Below are positions 46,201-58,200 of a DNA stretch of 64,000 bases, piece after piece. Each line of letters opens with the position of its first letter. Positions within the stretch are counted from its first letter, which is position 1. The notes below the pieces were generated by a model. It was given only the letters and a program-made list of their open reading frames with translations. It ran no database searches and was not told where the DNA came from. The DNA is taken from assembly GCA_030549495.1 (NCBI GenBank), contig JAUIRK010000157.1, forward strand, positions 241,001 to 305,000, in the 5' to 3' direction. The position numbers and the translations under genes are program-made. This stretch comes from Nectonema munidae (lineage: Eukaryota > Nematomorpha > Nectonematoida > Nectonematidae).

Positions 46201-49200
46201 TCCAAATTAATACTTGAAGCTCTACTATCAACTTCCTTAAGAATTTCTTCTTCTAATTCCTTTTTCTTTTCTCTAGCAAGCTGGATGCCCTAAAGATCAA
46301 AAAGACGTAAAAGCCTTATTATATATATATATATAATAAACTCAATTTTTTACCAAAGTCATTTCAATTGAAAAGTTCCTCCAATTCCCCTCGTTCTTCT
46401 AAAATCCTCAAAAAAGTACTTCAAAATGAAATAAATTTTATTCACTAAAAATGTTCCTTTCTTAGAGTTTCGTCTACTCAGTTTAAAGAAAGAATCAATC
46501 TTCATTTGATTCTAATGACAGAGTATGTTTTGTAAGAAGTTGGTAATCAGATGTATACTCAAAAATATTAAAACACGGTTAAAATTTAAATATTGTGATA
46601 GTGAATTGGCATATAAATGCTTACATATATTTTCAAAAATTTTCATGAACATACATAGTCAAGAGTTTTTAATATAAGTAAGTTGGGTAGTATACTCATG
46701 ATATAAGTTATATGCTTTCCTTCGTAAGAATTTTTATATTCGAAAAGTTCGTTTGTTCATTTTATAATTTTAAAATGTGTGAAGTTTCACCAGTCAAATA
46801 TTTTGTTTTATGCTCATGTTAAAATGGAGAAAAAGCAGTTCTTGAGATCCCTGAAAGTAATACAATTATTAATATGATCAAGTATGAGCTAAACGATCAC
46901 TAAATTGATGTTTTAAGTAAGTTTCTTAATTACAGGTTGCCCAATAAGATTAGTGAAAAATTTCAATTTAGTTTTCAATTGGAAAGTAATGGAAAAATTG
47001 GTTATTCCTCCAATATTGAAAGCACAACTTCATCCAGCAAAAAAAACGTGAAAATTACTTTCCCAAAAAATTCACACACACGGATAAAAGAGATTATTAT
47101 TGAATGGTTATCCTGAAAATGAATAGGATTATGGTTGTAAACAAATAAAAAAAACTTTTTTAGCTGCCGAATTGGTTAGAAGTTTGTCCTAATCTACAAA
47201 TAAAGTTGCTAACATTTCTCTGATCAAGGCATCAAAGTTCCAACTCCAAGTCAAACAGGTATTTATAAATCTGTTCAAAGAAAAGCCAAAAAAATTAAAG
47301 GAAGAAATGACTGAAAATTTATCTAAAGAATTTTAGTGTCTTCATTTTGATGGAAAAAACTTAAAAATGACGAGTATCAAGTTGTAGTGTTAAAAAAGGA
47401 ATCCAAAATACGGAAATCTATAAAAAAAAAAAATGATTATAACTGATGCAACAAACGTAAATACTAGGAGAAAAAATGGAGCTGTAAAAGCTATTCAATG
47501 AAAATTAAAAAACCACAATTTATTAGTTGTCAACAATCATGTATTGGACTTTTTAGTTATGAACTAATATTTGAAAGAAGATACCGTTTCCCTAAACATA
47601 GAACATCCATTTATCAAAAACTTATAAATAACTATCAGGATTTGGTAGCAAAGTATTTCACTTAACAAAAGTATATCTATATTTAGAGCAATTTTAATAA
47701 TTTTTGCATTTATACTCTTACCAAAATGGAGACATACTTTGAAAGACATATGTTCTTTTGTTGGATTCTGGAGTCGGTTTAGTCGCACCTTTTGGGAAGG
47801 AGTCGGAGTCGTAATATTATTGCGACTCCGATTTCATAACTAGTTATATTCACATATGCTAGATTAAAAAATAAATTCATAGACACTCTTTTTAGTATGA
47901 AACATTGCAAAAACGCAACATAAAAATGTTTATCATTTTAGTCCAAGCAAGAAGGCTAAAAAATTCAATAAAATTAAAGAATAAACTTTTTATTTTACGT
48001 TAAAATTAGTTTGGAAAAAAGCAAAATTCAGCTTATGAGTAGAAACTTTTAAGGAAATTTTTTTAAATCAAATACCTTTGGAAGAAAAATTTAGGAAAAA
48101 TTCAGTTTATGAATCGTATTGTTTTGTCTTAGATAAAAGGGTATAGACAATAATTTGAAAATCTATTTGAAGACAATGTAAGAAAGACACTAAACTAAAA
48201 ATACAAACCATAGAACATTTTAATAAATTATGTTGAAGAAAATAGATCAAGCATTTTGCTTACAAACAAGGCAGAAATGTCTAAAATTGAGGAAATCTTT
48301 CAATGATTATATAAAATGAGCATTCATAAGCAACCTTGAAATATGGTACATGTCATCAAACTTTTTGGAGAATATTAATATTTGAAACAGAATATTGATG
48401 TTTCATAATTATAAATTAGTCGCAAAATTATATATAGGCGGAGTGATTAATGTTAAAAAAAATTATACATAAATGGAGTTGCAGTCTCAAAAATAATTTA
48501 AAAAAAAGTCGACAAATTATAAAAAAGTAGATTTCAAGTCCCAAGTATTTTTACGTCTTCACAACCCTGCTTACGAATGGGCTAATTCTTGTTTAATAAT
48601 AATCAATTGTTCAATGAAAGTGACTTTCTATTTGTAATATTGAAACCTCATAAAAAATAATTAGTTGTTCTCAAAATCATTGAAAAAAAGAAGCTTCAAA
48701 ATTGAAGATTGCAAAAAATGATCAATGTGCGGGAAAGAGCAAGAAATTTATCAAAACTGCAAAAATAAGGATCAGGAAAAATTAATTTTAAGCAATTTAG
48801 TAAATAAAGAAACAAATTATATATGAAGTTGTTTAAATAATATTAAAATAAATCAATAAAATTTTGTTATGTTTACTTTTAGATGTACAAATTTTCAACA
48901 TATTTTTTATTTATGGGGGAACTTTTTTAAGAATTGTCTCGAAAGAGTTACACAAAATTTTACTTTGTCCAAAATATCACCATTTACTACTACAGGAAAT
49001 AAAGTTTAAAAAAAGTTATAACCCTAATGTTGGTATTTTTATTTTCTGATTGGTACAATTTAATTATATTAAATCCATAAAATTTAAATACGAAAAATAT
49101 ATGTGTGATAAGTTTTACAGGTAAAAAAAATCTAGGTTTTAGCGTGTACCCTCATTATCTAGTGAAAACAATTTCTCTTGTTAGATTGATATTTTTGTAC

Positions 49201-52200
49201 ATATGTCCTTCGGTAAAGTAAAAATTGTATGCAATGACAATTAGAAAATCTTCTATTTTGTTTATAATAATTTAGCAGGAGCGGAATTGAGAACTGAACT
49301 GCTATTTGGTATAAAGATGATTCAAACATGCCTGTTAATTCTTATGATACTCAAAAAAGTTTATCAACTTAGTTTTCTTTAAAATACTTGGAGTTAAAAA
49401 ATCGGAAATAAATATCTTGTATAATTGCAACTATTGTAAGTGGTTGAAGAAATAAAATAAAAGAGAAAAGTCCTTCACCAAGCAAAATTTATATAATTAG
49501 TCGTCTAATGAACAGGGAATGGCAGAATGGAACTAAACCTTTGGAAATTTGACACCACTGTCAAAAGAAATTAAAATCGTTTGCTTTAAATATATAAAAT
49601 TGTATTGAAAAAGGCAGGCAGATGATTAGTCTTGCAAATTCTCACTCTCAAAGTTTTAAGAGACAGGGATGAGTTAGAGGGATTATACAATGATATAAAG
49701 AAAATTAAGCATACATTTTCTAGAATAAGGATGTGATCTAGAGAAAGATTAAGCTCTTGTTGACACACACAAAGAATTTCAGCGGCAGTTTTGGAATAAG
49801 AACTTTCTTCACCGTTATACTGACAGCTATTTTCGTATATGAGCTTGACATCGCTCAAAAACAAGTCCGCAGACTGATACTCGTGATGCGCAACTTTCTT
49901 AGAGAGCGTGTCCAAGTCCATGGGAACTTTGATAATGTTGTAGTAGTCCTTGAGAATCTTGGCGTTAACGGGATGTTGGAAGGGCCAACTGTCACTCACA
50001 CTTCTCAACTTTTGCTCGATCAGCGTGGAAAAGATGTAGGACAGGGCCACTTGATCGTTGTCATCGAGAAGGGGATTGATTGCCTTCTCCAGTTTGATTA
50101 GTTCGGCTTCCCGCTGCCCAAGGTGCTGGACACACGCCTCAAGCATATTTTCCGATGTCTTGGTCAGGAAACTCTTGATGCCATTGTAGATACGACTGTT
50201 TTCCACGATTTGGGTGACATCCTCCAGAAATGCTTGTCTACTCTGATACTTACGCTTCAAAACATTTTCTCTAATCTTTTGAAGATCCATCGGCCATTTT
50301 ATCAACTCGTAGTAATCGGGAACAGCTCGAGCAACAACGGGAAAAAGAAAGGGCTGGATGTTGGGCATGTCTCGAAGCGCATTCAATATACTCTCAAATA
50401 TCGTTGCCATGGTGACCAAGGGATCGGTTCGAAATCTGTTAACAGTTTTACGAGGCTTCTTCAAATAATCGAGAGAGTCATGCTCGTTCAATTTTTTGCG
50501 CTTTTTATTCAAAGTAGAAGATGACGTTGATGTCGTCTGATTTTGAAAGCTTGGAGATACTGATCTAGATTTTACTTCTGCTGACGCCACGACACTTTTA
50601 GAAATTTTGAGCAGAAGTGATTGCTTTTTAATATTTTCATACTGCTCCAACGCTGGTTTGAACAAGGTAATCTTGGTACCTACAAATTTTTAAATCAGAA
50701 ATAAATGATCAAGAAAGAGATAAGGAAAATGATATCGATTTGAAAAAGCAAGATATAATACTCAATAGTATATATTCAATACTTAACATTAAAAATAAAA
50801 TCCCTTTAAAACTATAAAATTTAAATTCAAGGTATGTAGGGTATATTCAATCGGAGCAATCTGTAATTACATTAAAGGCCTAGTAAAAACATCAAATGGC
50901 TGAAAATTAAGATAATATATTTTACGAAGTGATTCTATTTGGATCGAAATAAATTAATAGCATTTCTTCAAAAACTACATTATATCTTTGAGTAAACATT
51001 AAAAAGTTAGGATTAATAAAAATGATATCCAGAAACTCGTAGAGACGGAAATAGCAATAGGTCTCCACATTTCTTAGAAATTTTAAAATTGAAGGCACCA
51101 ACTGGCGTGGTTCAGCGTCATTACCAAAGATGGATCAACTTATCGTTATAATGGTTTGCTAGTTCTCGCATATAAATATTCTATCTGACATACTTAGCCT
51201 ACAGCTAATTTTTCATTAAAATTTACTTAATGAATCTGACATTTATATAAAGAAAAATGAAATATTTAACTTTAGATTTGGTAAATTTCCATATCGATGT
51301 AAAAATTTTTTTAATAAAGATAACGATTACAATTGTTTCAAGAGTAATCGTCACCCAATGCCTTCTAAGAGATTAATATTAATAAATTGTGAGTACAGAC
51401 ATGGAAGAGGTAGAGGAAAATGCTTTAATCAGAAAAGTTTGAAGAAGTAATTAAAAAAAGTGAATTAAGGTAATGTTACACAATTCAATGCATAAAGATA
51501 ATGAGAAAGATTCACTTAAAAGTATGTTTCAAGATTGTTTTATTTATAAATTATGTGATGCTAAGATACATCAAGGAATGTAGGTATTAAAATAAAGAAA
51601 ACAGAGTGCATATGTGATAAAAGATGAAAGCGTGCTTGTAGATGAGAATCGTATGTGATATATGAATAATTATTTGGTTTGAGTATAACAATGGAAACAT
51701 TTATAGTGTTTCAGAAAATTGGAAAGGTTCAAAAATTGTTAAGGGAAAAGTTATCCCTTTTTAAATGCACAGCTTCAAATTTCTCTTCTTGATAAATATG
51801 GACCAAATGTCGTTATATATCAAGTAAAGCAGTTCAATTATCCGCCTATTTTAACTCACCATCTGTGCCAACGTCATACACAACCTCTACATGCAAAGTC
51901 TAATTTTACCAAACAATCCATTTCACACACTCGTTCTAACTCGTCACTTACCTCATTACGTATCTTCACTGACGCCAAAATCGTTAAGCACTTCTTATGC
52001 ATTCGCCTTCTTCAAATTTTCTTCAATTGCCCTATTTCACAACCACTACTTTCCACTTTAAATGCAGAATCTTTAGTCTCATACATGCCTGCGATGCGAT
52101 TATCATCAACATTAAATACTTAAACGTTGTACAATTTATTTCTCCACCGAAGCTCAAAGCATAATTCACAATTTCTCTCTATCACAAATCCGATTTCTAA

Positions 52201-55200
52201 TTCTTTCAAATTGCTTTTTCTCAATAAAGTTATGTTTGTTAAACTTTTCTTCTTTCCATAATTTTAGACAATAATTTTCATCTCTTATTTAAAAATAGGA
52301 AAAATAAGATAATAGTAAAAATACCCTCAACATTCATCAAATCTGAAGTTGAGGAAAAATGATGGGGTTTTGTGTCGTGAGATGCGATTTCAGAAGATGA
52401 AATTTGTTGCTGCTGGCGTTGCTGCTTTTGTGTGAGAGTTTCTTCGTACTTAGGACACAATTTATTTGTCTTCATATGGCCAATTTCACCACAAGCAGAA
52501 CACTTTAGCTTCAACGTACTCGTAGATAGATCCCTTTTCGAAGAATGAGACGATTGCTTGGAATCCTCTAATTAAAAATTTTGAATATTCATAAAAAAGT
52601 AAGCTTCTAAACAGCTTTTGATGCTACGTGGTAGTCATTTTAATACAATGATTGCGTTGTGTGCTTGCACGACTGCATATAGATATATAATATAGCCAAG
52701 AGAGCATTTACATTCTCAAAAAGAAGATATTGGCGAGTATTTTTATCAAGCCAAACAAAATTTTTAGGCCATATTGCGATTTTAAAGACAAAATAAATGA
52801 ATACACGTCGCCAAGGCATTATGTTTCGAAACACAAATAGCTCGATGTAAAGTAGATTTAATTTTATCAAAAAATTTTCAGCTAATGTATAATTAAATAT
52901 TATAAGAAGGATATTTGTGTAGTTGCATCATCTTAGTCTAGGCGTTCTTATTAATCTCAGCGAGCTGGGTTAAGAAAGTTTATCATAGAAGATACCTATA
53001 CTTTCAAATTTTTAGATCCTCAGTACACTATATTAGTCTATCACATACATCTTCTTCTTCAACACATGCACTTCTAACATTTTCCAACGATATCATTCTA
53101 GACCTCTTGGCAGAAGTCTATGTAGTTAATTATATATATATTTATATATATACAACCACATTGATAGGGAAAGAGGCATCATGTGCCCATGCAACTCCAT
53201 TGAGATATATAAATTTTGTATATCTCCCCCAGAAAAATTAGATTTGTCTCGTGTGTTTAGTCTGGCAACCGGTCTGCATATATAAAAAATATTGTTCAAA
53301 AAACTTGACTAGAAAAATGTTATTATAAGGAAGTAGAGAAATCAATGCATAATACTTGTTATCACATTTATGGGCACTAGCGAACACGTTGGCAACCACT
53401 GCAGTTTAGTATTTTAGAATATATTTTGACTTTAAAATAAGTGTAGAGGCATGGAGTACCTGCATCTTTGCAAGGGTATTCAATAAGTGTGATGGGTTCA
53501 GAAGATGCATTTTCGGTTGTTATATCGTCCAAGGCCTCATCCATTTCCACGTAATACTGAGTTTTGCTCTTTGTTGCAGGAGGATGATTGTTCGATGGCA
53601 ATGAAGCAGGCAGCGAAGAAGATTCTCTGGACTTGCTGGAACTTGAATGTGTGAGATATGTTCTGACGGAACTACCACTCCCAACCCTACTCCCACTAAG
53701 ACTAGCACTACTGATTCGGGAGATCTTGGATGACGTCAGACTCTTTGCTTTGTGATTCGCTTTCATTTTTTCTCTGTACAATCTTCGCTTCGCTCTCTTT
53801 TCCTCGAGCTTCCTTTCAGCTTCGTCCAATAGAAATTTGTTGATGAGACCGGGATCATTGGCTTCTCTGATGCGAACATACGCCTCTATCACAGAAGGCC
53901 TAGAAACGATTTCAACACGATCAAACGTTTCACCTAGAAAATGGCTAGAAAATAATAGGAATAGATTTACAGCTAGATATTGTATATTACCTTGCGAGTT
54001 CAAAAATGTTCTGATTATTTTCAGTTTTTTCCCCGTTTGCAAAACAGGCATACCATTATTCACGCCTTCCTTGTTCTTCTCATCATTTTCTTAAAGAAAC
54101 TTTATAAAGTAAGAAAAAACAGGAAAAATGAACACTCAATGTTACTGGTTATAAAGCATTATATTTTTACGCTTTAGTGAAAACGTATCATTATATTTTT
54201 ATGGAAAAATAAAATCAGACTGGGAATTTGTACAATTTATGAATAATAATAAAATTGGAAAATTTATTTTATTTGGCATATATGTATGAAGAAAGTGTAT
54301 ATTTATGACTCCGATTTATGAAAAAGAAATGATGACTCCAGTAGAGATCAAAGCTGCAACACACTATTGGGGAGTTTAAAGGATTAAAGAAACAAGAATT
54401 GCGATAAGGATGGGAAGTAGGAATACTTTGCTTCAAACTTTGTCCTTGCATGATCATCTTAGTTAAATTTTTGCGCTGTTCTTCCTCCTTCTGTATCAAC
54501 AACTCCTTCCTATCCTTGCCTAGAAGACTTTCAATGTTTTTACCGATTTCATCGAAATCGGATTCTTCATTCAATGAATCTTCGTCGGTGGAGAGAATTT
54601 CGGCAGAAGATAAAACCCTAAACAAAAATACAGGACGATCAATAAAAACTAAAAGCAGACAGAATTACTTGTTTTGCAAATTGAAGATTCTCTGACATTC
54701 TTCTTTATACTTTTCTTGATGTTCTGCAATACTAAACTTCGTTCCACGAGCAAACTTAGACATGGAACCCTGCCCCATTTTGGCCTGTTGTGTGGAAAGT
54801 GTGCGTATCACATCTATCACTTCCCAACGACTAAGCTTCTTTATCTAGAATGCAACAATGAATACACCGTTTATTCCTTCTTCGCTAAGAGTTAAAAGCG
54901 TTGAATTTTAACGTTACGCATGATCAATTTTTGAGGTAAATTCAAGAATAAAGGAACAAAATTCCTTGCATTAGGTCTCAATATAATTATTCTGCTATCA
55001 AGAAGTTTTTTAACTTTTCAAGTGTGGTTAAAATTTTAAACACAGTGGATGCTCGAATGGGTTATCAACTTGCAGAAATTAATTAGCAGAATTTCATATT
55101 TATTTTCGTAAAGCACAGTAAGATCAACCTATATGCAGCTAAATGATCAATGCTAAATCAGTGGTTGCAGACTTTATTTTAAAACTCACAATCATTCGAC

Positions 55201-58200
55201 TAAATATTTGGGTGATAAACTTACATTCGAGAAACGTGTCCAAAATTTCGTACACAAGTTGAATATTTTGTAACAGTAAAAAATAATTCCATGATATGTT
55301 TAAATTGAAAGAGCTAAGCTGTATTATAAATCAAATTTCAAAATAAGAAAAATAAAGAAGGTTGTATCTTGAAAGATAAAAAATATTGAAAAATATATCA
55401 AAATTAAACACATACTAAATTTTCTTAAGTTGTCTCCCTTATATATAGTCACGCTGAGAAAATCCGTATTTCGATTATCCGTTAATCTCAACAACCATAG
55501 GGTTTTTATGAACAGATTTCCTTAAGGCACAAATTTTTGCTTCGATAAACCCTCAGTTAGCTTTAATGACTAAAAGTTATAAGGGGCTGTTTCATTTCTT
55601 TATACTTTTATGGTTTTGGTAGATAGTGTCTAAGAATTCTGAGGGGTTGTCTCCTCTGCCCAACTTCTTGACGTTTTAGAGGATATCAAAACATGTGACA
55701 GATGAGTTTTTCAAAACTGAAAAAATAAAACTAGATTGCATTTTGTAAACGATCGTATATATTTTTTTCATAAATTATTTATATAAATAAATAACAATAT
55801 TGATCTATGAAATAGATTATAAAAACATTACAATTTTAACTTTTATATGTACAAAAAAATAATTCAAAATGCAAATTTTTAAAAAAAAATATTTTTAATT
55901 TTTATTTAATATAATTCGAAATAAAATCTACAAAGCTTGAGTAAAATTTTTATGAACACTGGTATAAGAACAAAGCGATATTTTTTAAGCGTAACAAGGT
56001 TGCAATTATTATTTATATACCCCATACTAGACAATATAAATCAAACGTTTTGACCTTATTCTCACAAGAAGGTCCATTCTTAAAGGTCCCTGGAAAATTT
56101 AGATGAAGGCTCGCATAAAAACGGCAGTTAGTTCAACCAAATATCAAGTCAGATTAAAAATTTAAAGAAAAAATCAAAGGTCTGGGCCTAAAAATTGCAG
56201 GTTTTACGTATAGATACGGTTCTGACTACTCTAAAATCTAGAGATGTAGAAAATAAATTAATTATATTAGAAATTAGTGTAGTTATTTTTTTAGTTAAGC
56301 TTGATGAGCTAACGTTCATTATAACATAAAGATCATTAAGAATTGTTTATTTCCATTCCTTTTCAAAAACGCAATGAATTTTACACCCATGTCTTTCCAT
56401 TGTTACTATATCAAATCAAAAAGGGACCAAACTTATTTTAATAAAATATCAAATTAAAATAATTTATAAGATTAAAAAAACCAAATCTTCCTTCTCCTTC
56501 ACTTTGTTTTTCAAATTAGGGTTAGACAAGTTAGATTAATAAAGTGGAAGCACAAAAATTGAAATATTTAACAATTAACAATTTGGTGAACGTATGGGTT
56601 TCTGAAATTTTACTTCTAAATTGTTGAAACTTCTATATTTTCAAATTGTTTTGAAATAGATGGCTAAAAATGACAAAACAACTTCAACTTTAAAAATTCT
56701 CTAAATCTCAACTTTATTTCATTCTCCAGTATTACACTTTCATTGACGAATGTTTTTAATTACTGTAAAGGAAGGTAGTCTTTTTCAAAGACTTGTAAAT
56801 ATGATAGTTATCTGAATTTACGCTGTTTATATTTTCCTTCAATAAAAGTAGGTACCCTTGAAAGATTCTCTCAATGCTCTACATGTCAAATATATTTTTA
56901 TTTTCCCCTTGATGTTGTAAGTTAGAGTCTTTATCAACTTCATATTCAGCTTGAAATAAACCCGGCTGTAAAGGTTTTCTTTAGATTGAATTAAAAATTT
57001 CGTAAATAAGTTTCAAGACATCATTTGCGTTCAGTCTTGCTGATGAATAAATAATACAATACTATCAAATAAAATTGAGATCATTTTTACAAAAAGAAAT
57101 GAGCCCAGATTTTTGACCAATGAAAGAAGGAGCTCCATCTGTTGTAACAGAAAGAATTTTATATAATGGAATATGATATTTTTAGATAAATCCATTAAAT
57201 AATGAAAATATATCTCCTCTTCTAGTCCTTTAATGGTAAAATTTTTGAAATTTCTTTCACTGAAGAGTCTTTAAAAAGCAAATAAATGAATACGACTAAC
57301 TGTGCAGTGTCCTCAAAATCTATCGACTGATCAAACTGCAGAAAAAATACAACATATTTCTCATCGTCCAACATTAGTTGATTCTTTAAACCACCACTCA
57401 AAGATTCCACTAAATGTCTCATTTTAGAAAGCTGCATATGTTAATACTAAAAATAACATAAAAATTGGAGAATAATGATTCAGCTCCTATAAGGAGGAAG
57501 TCATTGGATTTTGTTGCGTCAGAAAAAGGTTGCCTTACATAATAAATAAAAAACTGAAAGATACAACCGTAGACGCTTTCTCATATGTTGAATACTTTGG
57601 CCATCATTTTTGTTGTCCACTAAAATAAATCGTCCAATTACAAATTTTGTCATTACGTAATTTAGTTTTCGGATTAATTTTCATCATATTTGTTATGTAG
57701 GTTTTTGAAAAGTCCTTCAATGTAAGATTTTTTTAGCATAGCATGTGAGAAGTCACATATTACAACAGCATTTTCAATAAAATGATATTAAAAAATATTA
57801 ACCTTCACATCCATTATGAGAATACAAAATCTTACAATAGAAATAAATTTAATATTATATAGTTAAATATAAAGGTAAAAATTATAGTTTATTTCTTTTC
57901 GGTAACTAGTCTTGTTATTCGGGAAAACTACGAAATTAGCGGAATCGTCCGGTTTATGGAGGTCTGACTGTATACATATATATTCAAACAGTGCTATCAT
58001 ACATCCGGTATAATATCTCTAAAAATAATATTTTTTAAGTGGCTTTGAGAGATGCTTCAATCCAGTTAATCATCCTCTAAACGTAAAGTCTAGTCCTAAC
58101 TTGATTTCAGAATATAAGTACCTCCTCTTCTGGGACTTCAAAAGAGCGTAAAAGTTGTCTAGCATTTTTGAGAGAGAGCCTTCTTAAATCAGCGTCTGTT

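Noticed and set aside
49757-50524. Two plus-strand open frames of 114 and 133 codons
   Set aside because: They are shadows of the bromodomain exon on the other strand; they match no family, whereas the minus frame has two full bromodomains.
17728-53152. TA dinucleotide runs (17728, 42113, 46320, 53131)
   Set aside because: Ordinary microsatellites in AT-rich DNA; no associated feature.
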